The position numbers and the translations under genes were made by a program. Below are positions 35,736-44,890 of a stretch of 64,000 nt of DNA, piece by piece; the stretch's first letter is position 1, and each line of letters starts with the position of its first letter. The notes under the pieces were generated by a model, which saw nothing but the letters and a program-made list of their open reading frames with translations, ran no database searches and had not been told where the DNA came from. This DNA is from Okeania sp. SIO1I7 (GTDB lineage: Bacteria; Cyanobacteriota; Cyanobacteriia; Cyanobacteriales; Microcoleaceae): contig JAAHGF010000008.1 of assembly GCA_010672585.1 (NCBI GenBank), positions 630,998 to 694,997 of the forward strand. The letters run 5' to 3'.

Positions 35736-36764
35736 ATGCTAAAGCTAACTATTATAGTTTTAATTATTCTCATAGGTTCTGCTCTTTGTTCTGCTACTGA
35801 AACAGCTTTACTTTCAGTTTCTCCTATCAAAGTACAACAGTTAGCACAGTCTAAAAAACCAGCAGCATTAGCACTGTGGGGAATTAGGAAAAAAATTAAT
35901 CGCCCAATTGCTACTGTTGTGATTATTAATAACATTTTTAATATAGTTGGTAGTATTTTAATTGGTAATATTGCAGCTTCGGTTTTGGGAAATGCTTGGT
36001 TAGGTGTTTTTTCTGCAATATTAACTTTTTTGGTAATAGTTTTTGGCGAAATTATTCCTAAAACTTTAGGCGAACGTTATGCCATGCAATTTGCATTAAC
36101 TGTGGCTTTACCTGTCCAGGGATTAACTTTTATATTTGCTCCTATAGTTTGGTTGATGGAAAAAATTACTTCTCCTTTTACTAAAGGGCAGAAATTACCC
36201 ACCACTAATGAAGCAGAAATTATGTTTTTGACCAGAATAGGATATAAGGAAGGAGTTATTGAAGGTGATGAAGCTGAAATGATTGGAAGAGTATTTCGGC
36301 TCAATGACAAAAATTCTTTTGATATTATGACACCTCGAATAGCGACAACTTATCTTTATGCGAATGCAACTTTGGCTGAGGTAAAGTCAGATATTATTGC
36401 TTCTCAACATAGTCGCATTATTGTAATTGGAGATTCTATAGATGATATACTTGGTGTAGCGTTGAAAAATGAATTACTTAAAGGAATTATAGAAGGTAAA
36501 GATAGTAATAAAATTTCTGATTTTATGCGAGATGTTAGATTCGTTCCCGATACATTGAGAGTCGATATATTGCTAAAAGAATTTCAGAAATATCGTCAAC
36601 ATTTGATGGTAGTTTTAGATGAATATGGAGGAATGTCGGGGGTGGTGACTCTGGAAGATGTGTTGGAAGAATTAACTGGTGAAATTGTGGATGAAACAGA
36701 TAAAAGTGTTGACCTACAAATTTTGGCAAGGATGAGAGGAAAAAGAAAGTTAAAAGATGAGTAG
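35736..36764 (+). CDS. CNNM/CorC-type membrane protein (DUF21 + CBS)
   Basis: This 342-aa protein has an N-terminal DUF21/CNNM domain with about four membrane helices (MLKLTIIVLIILIGSALCSA, then IATVVIINNIFNIVGSILIG, GVFSAILTFLVIVFGEIIPK) and a CBS pair (about 195-320, with DIMTPRIATTYLY and VVLDEYGGMSGVVTLEDVLE). The family covers Mg/Co efflux and old 'hemolysin C' proteins. NIFNI and GEIIPKTLGERYA are typical DUF21 motifs. It lacks the C-terminal CorC_HlyC domain, as many short members do. It is inner-membrane and probably monocistronic. A TTAATAA array follows. Confidence 0.93.
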   Translation: MLKLTIIVLIILIGSALCSATETALLSVSPIKVQQLAQSKKPAALALWGIRKKINRPIATVVIINNIFNIVGSILIGNIAASVLGNAWLGVFSAILTFLVIVFGEIIPKTLGERYAMQFALTVALPVQGLTFIFAPIVWLMEKITSPFTKGQKLPTTNEAEIMFLTRIGYKEGVIEGDEAEMIGRVFRLNDKNSFDIMTPRIATTYLYANATLAEVKSDIIASQHSRIIVIGDSIDDILGVALKNELLKGIIEGKDSNKISDFMRDVRFVPDTLRVDILLKEFQKYRQHLMVVLDEYGGMSGVVTLEDVLEELTGEIVDETDKSVDLQILARMRGKRKLKDE

Positions 36765-37425
36765 ATGTTAATAATTAATAATTAATAATTAATAATTAAT
36801 AATTAAGGTTGTGCATCAGTAAAGTGTAGGATAAGTAAGTAGGGGCTGGTCAATAATCATTTAAAAGCACTGTAAAGAGTGGGTTTTTCGGATTTTTGTC
36901 AGGAAAAAAGTGCAAATTTTTCAGCCTTTAAGACCATAAAAGCTATGATCAGTGGCAGACTTGCACAAAAAGATACGGGTACAATTATTCCTTCTACTTC
37001 CCACCCTCCCCACACTTCCTTGACGCACTACCATAATTAATAATTAATAATTAATAATTAATAAGTAGGTAGGCGTTAAAATTTATTGTTAGATGAAAGC
37101 AGCTATGCTGTTTGCGCAGCATTCCGCAGGAAAGGCAGAAAGGAAGAGCTTTTAGAGCTACTTTATTTTTTGTTACATACTTAGTTTTTTTGTGCCAACT
37201 TACTTAATTAATAATTAATAATTACCTCTCCAAACCTTAATTATTCGGTAAGCGGTCAGCTATTAGCTATCAGCTATTTTTCTCAGAGTTGCGTTACACT
37301 ATTTTCTATACAGCAGTCGATGGAAAGGTTAAGACATATCAAAAACTCAAAATTCAGACAATGCAAGCTTCTTCCTTCTTCCTTCTACTGTACATATCAA
37401 ATTTGAATTATCCATAAAAAAAACA
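36765..37425. other. repeat-filled spacer
   Basis: TTAATAA arrays at 36770-36806, 37036-37062 and 37205-37222, an inverted short interspersed repeat at 37110-37133 and pieces of the ACCTCTCC and CTTCCTTCTTCC repeats. No gene is supported. Confidence 0.6.
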
Positions 37426-38229
37426 ATGCTACCAACAGTTTTAATTACTGGTGCTTCTCAAGGTTGTGGTAAAGCAACAGCACTTTTATTTGCTAGAAAA
37501 GGATATAACATTGTCTTAGCTGCTAGAACATTAGATAAATTAGTCGAAACAGCTAATGAAGTTAGGGCAAACGGTAGTTCTGCTTTGGCTATTCCTACTG
37601 ATGTTACTGATGCTAAACAAGTAGAATATTTAGTGCAAAAAGCAATAGATTTTTATGGCAAAATCGATGTATTAGTTAATAATGCTGGTATTTGTTTGAC
37701 TGGTGCAATGGAGCATACAACATTAGAAGATTTTCAACAATTAATGAATGTTAATTTTTTCGGTTATGTGAATACAATAAAAGCTTTATTACCCAATTTT
37801 TTGTCAAAAAAATCTGGCACAATTGTTAATGTTGGCTCTATTGGTGGAAAAATGCCTTTGCCACAAATGACCGCTTATTGTGCTAGTAAATATGCAGTTA
37901 CCGGATTAACTGATACTTTGCGTTTAGAATTACAGCCAAAAGGAATTAATGTTATTTCCGTACATCCAGGAGTTATTAATAGCGATTTTATGGAAAGGGC
38001 ACAGTTTCGGGGTGGGGATAATTCTGAAGTAGAAAGTAGTCGTCAACAAATGAATTCTGTTTTAACATCTAGTTTTGTTAGTCAGCCAAAAGATATTGCT
38101 GAAGCTATCTGGAATGCTGTGAAAAATAATCAGTCTGAAGTAGTAGTAGGTCCGGCTGTTTTGGCAACAGAAACTTATCGATTATTCCCTGGTTTAGTTC
38201 AGTTTATGATGGGAAAAAGTTTAGGATAA
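37426..38229 (+). CDS. short-chain dehydrogenase/reductase
   Basis: This 267-aa classical SDR has the cofactor motif TGASQGCG (8-15), NNAG at 85-88, Ser138 and catalytic YxxxK as Tyr151/Lys155 in YCASKYAVTG. Arg34 in LAARTLDKL after strand 2 suggests NADP(H). HPGVINSDFMERA follows the usual substrate loop. The substrate is unknown. A remnant of an NTF2/SnoaL-like gene follows directly, so it may once have been in an operon with it. Confidence 0.94.
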   Translation: MLPTVLITGASQGCGKATALLFARKGYNIVLAARTLDKLVETANEVRANGSSALAIPTDVTDAKQVEYLVQKAIDFYGKIDVLVNNAGICLTGAMEHTTLEDFQQLMNVNFFGYVNTIKALLPNFLSKKSGTIVNVGSIGGKMPLPQMTAYCASKYAVTGLTDTLRLELQPKGINVISVHPGVINSDFMERAQFRGGDNSEVESSRQQMNSVLTSSFVSQPKDIAEAIWNAVKNNQSEVVVGPAVLATETYRLFPGLVQFMMGKSLG

Positions 38230-38232
38230 TTT

Positions 38233-38324
38233 ATGATGTTGTAGATGGTAAAATTGAACTGTTTCGAGAAGATTACGACCCAATTGTATTTAAATATGCT
38301 TTTGGTTTAGATGAAGCAGAATGA
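38233..38324 (+). pseudogene. 3' fragment of a SnoaL/NTF2-like gene
   Basis: The frame YDVVDGKIELFREDYDPIVF then KYAFGLDEAE-stop matches the last strand pair and tail of SnoaL-like proteins, whose typical end is DGKIxxxREYxDP. No start or N-terminal half remains. Confidence 0.6.
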
Positions 38325-38443
38325 TCGGGCCTAATTATCCGCTCTAGGCAGGTGATTAGCAAAAATAACTAACTAGAAACTATCATAGATATTGTTTCAT
38401 TCACTAATTTCACTCAGTTCATTATTTCGGAGTAGATGACAAG

Positions 38444-38830
38444 ATGCAGTACAAATTATTAGGAAAAAGTAGACTCAGAGTATCCGAACTATGCTTGGGC
38501 ACAATGACCTTTGGCGAAGACTGGGGTTGGGGTTCGTCTCAAGAAGAAAGCCAAAGAATTTATCAAGTCTTCCGTGAAGCTGGCGGTAATTTTATTGATA
38601 CTGCCAACATTTACACTAACGGTACAAGTGAGAAATTTCTCGGTGAGTTTATTGCTTCGGAAAGAGATGCTGTTGTTTGAGCCACTAAATATACCAATGG
38701 TTTTGGCGATAATAATCCAAATGGTGGCGGAAACCAACGCAAAAATATGGTGCAGTCGGTAGAAGCTAGTCTCAAACATCTTAATACTGACTATATCGAT
38801 GTTTTATGGTTGCACGCTTGGGAACCTTGA
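38444..38830 (+). pseudogene. aldo/keto reductase, truncated
   Basis: MQYKLLGKSRLRVSELCLGT starts a normal aldo/keto reductase: FGEDWGWG, FIDTANIYTNGTSEKFLGEF, then an in-frame TGA after DAVV, continuing ATKYTNGF and SLKHLNTDYIDVLWLHAWEP with a further stop. The catalytic Asp and Tyr (DTANIY) and Lys (TKY) are still readable. The beta-alpha barrel is missing beyond strand 4, so no active enzyme is expected. The first stop could be a single mutation (TGA for CGA/TGG). Confidence 0.85.
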
Positions 38831-39270
38831 CAATTTAATATGAGAATAATTGGTGGGGATGTTTGTAAAAGCTCTCTGGTCTGTTGGGAATTGGTGGAAC
38901 AACCAGGAAGACTCAAGCAAATATTTAGTAATGAAAAGCGTAAATTTTCAAAATCTGGCGTTGGTGAATTAGTGTATGATATTAATTTTAATTATTGAGG
39001 AGTCAACCCACCCCTAGCCCCTCCCCCTCCCAGGAGGGGAAGTCAGGAGTCAGGAGTCAACCCACCCCTAGCCCCTCCCAGGAGGGGAAGAAAGAAGAAT
39101 AAAGAGGAATATAAGGAGAAAGTTTTTTTGTTCGCGCTCTTATCCGGACATGATATCATACCTCTTTTCACCAACGCCCAAAATCTAAACCAGACCCCTT
39201 GACTTTTCATGCCAATAAATTAAGTTTAGCTGATTTTGAAGCTTATTTGCTTGGCAATCAAGATTAGTAG
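38831..39270 (+). pseudogene. unknown gene remnant interrupted by a miniature element
   Basis: If the 38957-39178 element and one target copy are removed, the frame reads LVCWELVEQPGRLKQIFSNE, KRKFSKSKPDPLTFHANKLS, then LADFEAYLLGNQD-stop. Coherence across the element supports a real gene that was hit by it. I do not recognise the family. Confidence 0.45.
38957..39178. mobile_element. miniature element, GGCGTTGGT family, copy 2
   Basis: 222 bp with ends GGCGTTGGTGAA and TTCACCAACGCC and a perfect 8-bp duplication CAAAATCT. The interior carries the CCCCTCCCAGGAGGGG hairpin unit twice. Confidence 0.93.
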
Positions 39271-39328
39271 AAAATTGGAGTCCATGGATATCTTGGTTTA
39301 AGAAATAATAACTATAGGAAGTTTAAAA

Positions 39329-40285
39329 TTACCAGGAACCTGTGCGCTCTAAGAAGGGAGAAAATTCAGAATATGACCAACGTATGGGCACACTAGCTGT
39401 AACTCGATAACCTTTTGTTAGATGAAAACGAATTAGCTGCTCCGCACCTGCATAATTACTAATTTCATCCCCAGACCAAATTACTTCGGTTTTACCCGTC
39501 AGATACAATATATCACCTTGAATAAAATCGATAAAAAGCAACCCGCTATAAGGATACAACTCAAGATTACCTAAAGTATTAAAGTGATTATTGCCAGAGA
39601 AGTCTGGAATAGTTAGGGTTTGGTTTTGCTCAATTTTGATAAAGCCTGGTTTTCCTCCTCGATGGGAGACATCCACTCCTTTGGTAATATCTCTAGAATT
39701 ATCTTGGTAAGCTGTAGCAATGAAAAAAGTATCTGCATTAATAATTAGGTTGCGCTCCCATTCGCTGAAAGTGGCAATTTCATCAATTTGTGGAGAGACA
39801 TTAGACTCAACCTGCTCCCAACTTCTAGCTTGAATATATTGAGGGCAATTGCCGAAAGTTTGTCCTACCTGAACCTCAAAACCATTAGCATTAGTCTGAG
39901 TGACAATTCCATTAATGCGGTTGCGACGGCGACTATGAAATTCAATTCCTAAAAAACCAATATCAATACCTTCAGCTAAAGTGCTTGCTAGAGGATCGCC
40001 AGCTAATGGTTGTGCTTTGACTGTTAAATGGCGATCGCTTGGAGAGTTAATAAAGCCTGGTTTTCCTACTAGAATGGAAGCCCAGGGATTACCAGATTTA
40101 TCCACTGTCCCTACAATAACATAGGGTAATTGGGCAAAAAACTCTTGATGTTGTTCGGTTAAATATTCCCGAATCATCCGTCGTCCTTGCCGATCCATAC
40201 GGTCTTGAATTCCTAATCTTGCTTGAATTGCTAGCTCTCCAGAATGAAAGGGTGATTCGGTGCGCGACCAACCTGAGTTAACCAT
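39329..40285 (-). CDS. pyridoxamine 5'-phosphate oxidase-like flavoprotein
   Basis: This 318-aa protein has a split-barrel FMN-binding (PNPOx-like) pattern: FAQLPYVIVGTVDKSGNPWA, ILVGKPGFI, then IGFLGIEFHSRRRNRINGIV. A second half has ADTFFIATAYQD, GGKPGFIKIEQ and LLFIDFIQGDILYLTGKTEV, a typical second barrel. The family includes FMN- or F420-linked reductases. The ATG is preceded by AAGGAAATATA. It lies downstream of the GST gene on the same strand, separated by a 245-bp spacer, in a TetR-controlled region, which would fit detoxification. Confidence 0.88.
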   Translation of the reverse strand: MVNSGWSRTESPFHSGELAIQARLGIQDRMDRQGRRMIREYLTEQHQEFFAQLPYVIVGTVDKSGNPWASILVGKPGFINSPSDRHLTVKAQPLAGDPLASTLAEGIDIGFLGIEFHSRRRNRINGIVTQTNANGFEVQVGQTFGNCPQYIQARSWEQVESNVSPQIDEIATFSEWERNLIINADTFFIATAYQDNSRDITKGVDVSHRGGKPGFIKIEQNQTLTIPDFSGNNHFNTLGNLELYPYSGLLFIDFIQGDILYLTGKTEVIWSGDEISNYAGAEQLIRFHLTKGYRVTASVPIRWSYSEFSPFLERTGSW

Positions 40286-40530
40286 TATATTTCCTTTAAA
40301 TAAAAATTGATTTTGATCTTTGCTAGGGAAGTGATTAGTAGTAAATGCGATCGCTTCCCTATTTTTTTGTTTATCAAAATAATATGGGTCTAAAACCCCG
40401 TCTTTTAAGGCGTAATATTTTTGGAGCCTTGCTCAAATCCCCTACTTCCCCTCCCCTCCACCGGAGGGGTTAGGGGTGGGTTGGGAGGGGGAGGGGCGAG
40501 GGGTGGGTTAACTTCTGACTTCTGACTTCG
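40286..40530. other. spacer with GC-rich repeat
   Basis: Contains GGGAGGGGGAGGGGCGAGGG and CCCCTCCCCTCCACCGGAGG, the GC-rich unit found inside several miniature elements, and TTCTGACTTCTGACTTC heptads. Confidence 0.6.
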
Positions 40531-41154
40531 TTAAACCGCAACAGTAGCAGGCGCTTCAATACCGGGCATTCCAACAAATCCAGGTAATTGTTTGATACGT
40601 TCAATCCACCCTAGAATATGAGGATATTCATCTAAAGATACTTTACCATCGGGGGCAAGAGCAATATAGGGAAAAGCTGCTATGTCTGCAATGGTAGGAT
40701 GTCCTAATTCTAACCATTCCCGATCAGCTAGATGATGATTAATTTGTTCGAGAATGAAGGCTGATTTTTGAGTAGCTACTTCTATATTTATAGTTGTGAC
40801 TTTGAATAGATGAAATAATCTTGCATATTCTACACCTTGACGAATTTCCCCTGCGGTGGTAGAAAGCCAACGAACAATTCTACTGAGAGCTTCGGCATCA
40901 TTGGGAAGCCATTGTTCATTGCCATATTGACGAGCTAGATAAACTAGAATTGCTTGGGCATCAGGAATAGTTTTGTCACCGTCTACTAATAAAGGTACTT
41001 GTCCAAAAGCATTTAGTTTTAAGTATTCAGGAGATTTATGTTCCCCTTTGAGTAAATCAACTCCCACGAATTCATATTCAATTCCGAGAAGGGAAAGTAA
41101 TAGTCTGATTTTATAAACGTTGCCAGAGAGTTCGTGTCCGTAAAGTTTAATCAT
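40531..41154 (-). CDS. glutathione S-transferase family protein
   Basis: This 207-aa protein has the thioredoxin-like N-domain (MIKLYGHELSGNVYKIRLLL, FGQVPLLVDGDKTIPDAQAI with the cis-Pro) and an all-helical C-domain (REWLELGHPTIADIAAFPYI, the conserved GxxxTxAD motif). It conjugates or reduces substrates with glutathione in the cytosol. Ser10 is the likely catalytic residue. AAGGAAATAAAACC precedes the ATG. It is divergent from tetR with three AACGAAC boxes in between, so repression by that TetR is likely. Confidence 0.94.
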   Translation of the reverse strand: MIKLYGHELSGNVYKIRLLLSLLGIEYEFVGVDLLKGEHKSPEYLKLNAFGQVPLLVDGDKTIPDAQAILVYLARQYGNEQWLPNDAEALSRIVRWLSTTAGEIRQGVEYARLFHLFKVTTINIEVATQKSAFILEQINHHLADREWLELGHPTIADIAAFPYIALAPDGKVSLDEYPHILGWIERIKQLPGFVGMPGIEAPATVAV

Positions 41155-41170
41155 GGTTTTATTTCCTTTT

Positions 41171-41310
41171 TAACGAACGTTTGTTTTGCTTGATAATCTT
41201 ATCCTAACGAACGTTTTGTCGAGTGTCAAGTATTAGATTTTAGATTTTTGTGAATTTTGACTTGTAGCGATCGAATGCAAAATCCTTGACTCTAACGAAC
41301 ATTCGATATA
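41171..41310. promoter_or_regulatory. probable TetR operator boxes
   Basis: TAACGAACGTTTGTT (41171-41185), TAACGAACGTTTTGT (41205-41219) and TAACGAACATTCGAT (41293-41307) are three related near-palindromes (ACGAACGTTYGT-like) between the divergent GST and tetR genes. Such repeats in a divergent tetR spacer are typical TetR binding sites. Confidence 0.7.
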
Positions 41311-41318
41311 ATAAAAAT

Positions 41319-41413
41319 CAGGACTTACGCATAAGGTAGGAAAAATTAGGATTTGAGATTGCTTTCCTGTCGGTCGCAATGACGAAAAATACGTTGCAGG
41401 TGCGTAAGTCCTG
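41319..41413. mobile_element. miniature element, GGACTTACGCA family, copy 2
   Basis: About 95 bp between CAGGACTTACGCATAAGG and GTGCGTAAGTCCTG, same interior as 9389-9480. It lies between the operator boxes and the tetR start, 27 bp from the ATG, so it must be part of the tetR leader. Confidence 0.88.
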
Positions 41414-41440
41414 AAAATATTAGAAGCTGATAATAATGTC

Positions 41441-41986
41441 ATGTCTAAAAAAGAAGTAATTGCTAAAATAATCCCTGTATTCCGCCACTATGGTTATGAA
41501 GGAGCGACAATATCACGATTATCTGAAGCTACAGGATTAAAAAAAGCCAGCCTCTATCACCACTTTCAAAAAGGTAAAGAACAAATGGCAGAAGCAGTAT
41601 TAGAATATATTGGTGATTGGTTTGAAGAAAATGTTTTTGCACCTCTACATTCAAATAAACCTGCCAGCGTTCGTATGAAAGTAATGAGTCAAAAAATAGA
41701 TGAATTTTACGACAGTGGTCAAATTCCTTGTGTTCTGGCAGTGATGTCTTTGGGAGAAGCTGATAATCTATTCCATCAGCAGTTAGAACAATCTCTCAAA
41801 AAATGGATTGATACTCTCTCAAAAGTGATTGAGGAAACAGGAGTTGAACCAAAACAGGCTCGCCAAAGAGCTGAAGATGCTATGATACTGATACAGGGAG
41901 CATTAGTATTAGTTAGAGTGACTAAAAATACTCAACCCTTTAAAAGAGCGATCGCCAAATTACCTCAAATTTTGTTAGATAGTTAG
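41441..41986 (+). CDS. TetR/AcrR-family transcriptional regulator
   Basis: This 181-aa repressor has the N-terminal TetR helix-turn-helix: HYGYEGATISRLSEATGLKK then ASLYHHFQKGKEQM (about 15-50). The C-terminal ligand domain is of the YefM/LfrR-like TetR_C group (GEADNLFHQQLEQSLKKWID). It probably controls its own gene and the divergent GST. The stop TAG takes its last G from the start of a GGGTTTGC-family element. A broken copy of its HTH region is at 45262-45405. Confidence 0.93.
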   Translation: MSKKEVIAKIIPVFRHYGYEGATISRLSEATGLKKASLYHHFQKGKEQMAEAVLEYIGDWFEENVFAPLHSNKPASVRMKVMSQKIDEFYDSGQIPCVLAVMSLGEADNLFHQQLEQSLKKWIDTLSKVIEETGVEPKQARQRAEDAMILIQGALVLVRVTKNTQPFKRAIAKLPQILLDS

Positions 41987-42278
41987 GGTGTGCGCTCAAA
42001 AGTCTTATGGGTAAGGGTAGGAGACAGGAGACAACCCACCCCTCGCCCCTCCCCCTCCCAACCCACCCCTAACCCCTCCCAGGAGGGGAGGGGGAGACAG
42101 GAGAAACGGGGAATGAGCGAGGAGGTAGTCTGAAAAATTGTCCCTCAATTTTTCTGCCATAATCATCCCAAAATAGTAGCATGCATGAGCTTTTTCCATT
42201 CCAAAGATGGTACTTTTTTCAACCAAAAAACGCTCAAACCAATAACAGTCAATACTTTGATAATTAATCAGCAAGCCC
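41986..42278. mobile_element. miniature element, GGGTTTGC family, copy 3
   Basis: About 293 bp from GGGTGTGC to GCAAGCCC, flanked by TAGTTA and TAATTA (one mismatch). The right half matches copies at 18722 and 47913 (TTTTTCTGCCATAATCATCC, TAGCATGCATGAGCTTTTTC). It begins at the last base of the tetR stop codon. Confidence 0.75.
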
Positions 42279-42437
42279 TAATTAAAAATAGAGAGGCGAT
42301 ATGAAACCTCCCCACAAGAAAACTTTGTTTTTAACCAGCCAAATAAATCAACCGATATGGTATAAACCACAGGGAATACTATTTCTTGGAAAATTCTTCA
42401 GGTACTTTCTATTCCCTGTTCCCTACCTCTAAAAATC

Positions 42438-42630
42438 ATATCAAATCCGTTTAATTCGGTATAAAAAAATGTTCCATCTTCAACCATTACCAAATATTTC
42501 CCGATCTCCCCCTCCCGGGAGTAGGGGTGGGTCTCCATCCCCCCATATTTCCCTCCTGGGAGGGACCTGCGGGTGGGTTCCCATCCCTCAATCCCTCCAT
42601 CTCATTACACCGATGCTACCGGATTTGATC
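42438..42630. mobile_element. miniature element, TATCAAATCCG family
   Basis: Left ATATCAAATCCGTTTAATTC and right CCGATGCTACCGGATTTGAT form imperfect inverted ends like those of 1769-1910. The interior holds CCCCCTCCCGGGAGTAGGGG. A hairpin ACAGGGAATA/TATTCCCTGT lies just upstream (42369-42419). Confidence 0.65.
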
Positions 42631-42652
42631 TCACTACATCTACAGAACTACC

Positions 42653-44890
42653 TTATCTGATCTGGAAATTATCTGCTGTCAAGGTTGGGTTATTAGAGAG
42701 AATAGCAAATTGACCGCCATCTCCGAAACCTGCTGCACTACCATTAGCATTATAGAATAAATTGCCAGTGCTGGAATCATAGACAATAATACCACTACTT
42801 GTCTCAGGACTACTTGTTACAGCGAACTCACTACCAATATTTCCTCCCGCAGCAGTAGTTATTTCTGTGAAAGTACTCTTATCAAGTAGAATTAAATCTA
42901 AATCAGGCTGGAAGTCTGTAATTGTATCTACACCCAAATCCGTTGATTGAAACGCATTATTAGTGTTAAAGATAAAGCGGTCTATACTGCCACCTCCTGT
43001 GAGTTCGTCATTTCCTGCATTACCATTCAGGCGATCGCGACCCTGACCACCTTCAAGAGTATCGTCACCTGCTCCTCCTGACAAGAAATCGTTACCCAGA
43101 CGACCTACTAATAAATCGTCATCCTCTTGTCCCAAGATTCTGTCGCTACCAATACCCCCATTAAGATTATCCTCACCGCTACCACCAGCCAGAGTATCGT
43201 TACCACCACCAGTAGCAACAGTATCGTTATCATCACCTCCATTGAAGTTATTATCAGCAGCAGGGTTAATTACTGGTCCGTTAACTTTCGAGAGAACAGA
43301 TAGCTGTCCACCTTGCACTAAACCCTCTTCTTCTATAACTCCATCTCTCAAACTATGAGCTTGAACATCAAACAAAAAGAAGCTACCAGGATCTTTATCG
43401 AATAAATCAGAAACATCTAAAATACCAGATGATTCCCAATCACCTATATCATCAGGGTCTCCATCAGTTTGAGCAATAGGAGATCCTGGCACAGCAGAAC
43501 GATCCATTTGAGCAACACGGGTTAAATTACCAGTTGTCGGATCTAACTTCCAGATAGATGCTTCCTCTCCAGATGTGTCTCCAAATAGTCCAGTAGAGCG
43601 GTCTTCATTGATATATATATTGCCATCATCTGCCCAATCTAAGTTGTCTGGACTACGCAGTCCAAAATCAGGATCTGCAAACTGTCCATTACCTGCATCA
43701 TCTCCATCGTAGAGAATTTCCAGGTCAGCAGTTATGGTGTCACCAAATTCTATGTCAACACTATAAGTTATTCCCCAAATATCATCAGGAAAACGACCAC
43801 TCCGACCAGTAGAAGCTAGCACTGCTTCTGTACCATCAGCAGGATTTGTTGCCACATCTTCAGGACGAGAGAATTGAAAAGCACCTGCTTCTAGTGCTAG
43901 TGTATCTTGTTGAAATTGGGTAGCAAAACCTAACTCATCATAACCCAACTCATCTTGAATGCTGCCATCGCCATCAGTATCCACTGCGCTTCCTGCTTGA
44001 TCGGGGCGATAGTAGTCAATCTCCACAAATGTTCCTGACTCACTGTTTCCAGTTCCGTTAAATCCTGCCGGATCTGGATTAGTATCTGGGTCTTCTGGGT
44101 TCCCATCATCATCTACAACACTATCTGGAGTATCACCCAAGTCATCATTAGGAACCCAGACATAGAGACTGCCATTAGCTAAACCGTTACGTTCTAAAAA
44201 TCCAGCATCTGTAGCTGTATCTTTTTCTCCCACATACAAAAGTAGAGGTGCAGCTTCTCGGTCATCTCCTACCAATATCCCTACTTCGTCAGCGTTTCCT
44301 GTATCTACCTGAGTCACATTCTCCCAAGCAGCTTTTCCTAACCAAGGAAGAGCATAAAGGGTGTTATTTTCAATGTCTAACGCAAACTCAGTTCCACCAA
44401 AGGTTTCTTCTCCTGTGAAATAAATGCTATCAATGATACCGGAACCACTTGTGAACTCGTTACCTTCAATGTAAATAGAAGAGCAGAAACGATTGAGTCC
44501 TCCAAGTTGAGTTACTCCATCCTCATCTACTATTTCTCCAAATTGTATGTCAGATGCCTCATCTACCACCTCACCATTACGATAGATAATAGTGTCATAA
44601 GCAAGACCAGAATTGGTTACTTCCAGGGTATTCTTATCTATATCAAAAAAGCTTACCCTGGCACCATTGAATTGAGTTCCATTAGCTAGAGTGTAGGTAT
44701 ATCCAACACCGCTTCTTAACTCGTGGTTAGCTAAAACTCGAATAGTATTATCATCAAGTTCATAAGCTCCAAGACCGTCTAGAATTCCGGGAGGAGTGTA
44801 ATCTTCAATAGTTTCGCCAACAGTGAACAGAGGGAAAACTTCATAACTATTAAGACCTCTCATTTGAGACGGTTGAGTCGTTAATACCAT
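42653..44890 (-). CDS. PhoX-like phosphatase (DUF839) with RTX repeats
   Basis: This 745-aa protein has a PhoX/DUF839 beta-propeller-like region (about 15-540: FPLFTVGETIEDYTPPGILD, VLANHELRSGVGYTY, RFCSSIYIEG, YFTGEETFGGTEFALDI, RPEDVATNP, SPDNLDWADDGNIYINED) and a C-terminal RTX block (about 575-665) with GGxGxDxLxGG nonapeptides such as GGAGDDTLEGG and GNAGNDELTGG. PhoX enzymes are calcium/iron phosphatases for organic phosphate. No N-terminal signal peptide, and RTX repeats point to type I secretion. It would be induced by phosphate limitation in relatives. The nearby genes include no transporter. Confidence 0.92.
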   Translation of the reverse strand: MVLTTQPSQMRGLNSYEVFPLFTVGETIEDYTPPGILDGLGAYELDDNTIRVLANHELRSGVGYTYTLANGTQFNGARVSFFDIDKNTLEVTNSGLAYDTIIYRNGEVVDEASDIQFGEIVDEDGVTQLGGLNRFCSSIYIEGNEFTSGSGIIDSIYFTGEETFGGTEFALDIENNTLYALPWLGKAAWENVTQVDTGNADEVGILVGDDREAAPLLLYVGEKDTATDAGFLERNGLANGSLYVWVPNDDLGDTPDSVVDDDGNPEDPDTNPDPAGFNGTGNSESGTFVEIDYYRPDQAGSAVDTDGDGSIQDELGYDELGFATQFQQDTLALEAGAFQFSRPEDVATNPADGTEAVLASTGRSGRFPDDIWGITYSVDIEFGDTITADLEILYDGDDAGNGQFADPDFGLRSPDNLDWADDGNIYINEDRSTGLFGDTSGEEASIWKLDPTTGNLTRVAQMDRSAVPGSPIAQTDGDPDDIGDWESSGILDVSDLFDKDPGSFFLFDVQAHSLRDGVIEEEGLVQGGQLSVLSKVNGPVINPAADNNFNGGDDNDTVATGGGNDTLAGGSGEDNLNGGIGSDRILGQEDDDLLVGRLGNDFLSGGAGDDTLEGGQGRDRLNGNAGNDELTGGGSIDRFIFNTNNAFQSTDLGVDTITDFQPDLDLILLDKSTFTEITTAAGGNIGSEFAVTSSPETSSGIIVYDSSTGNLFYNANGSAAGFGDGGQFAILSNNPTLTADNFQIR

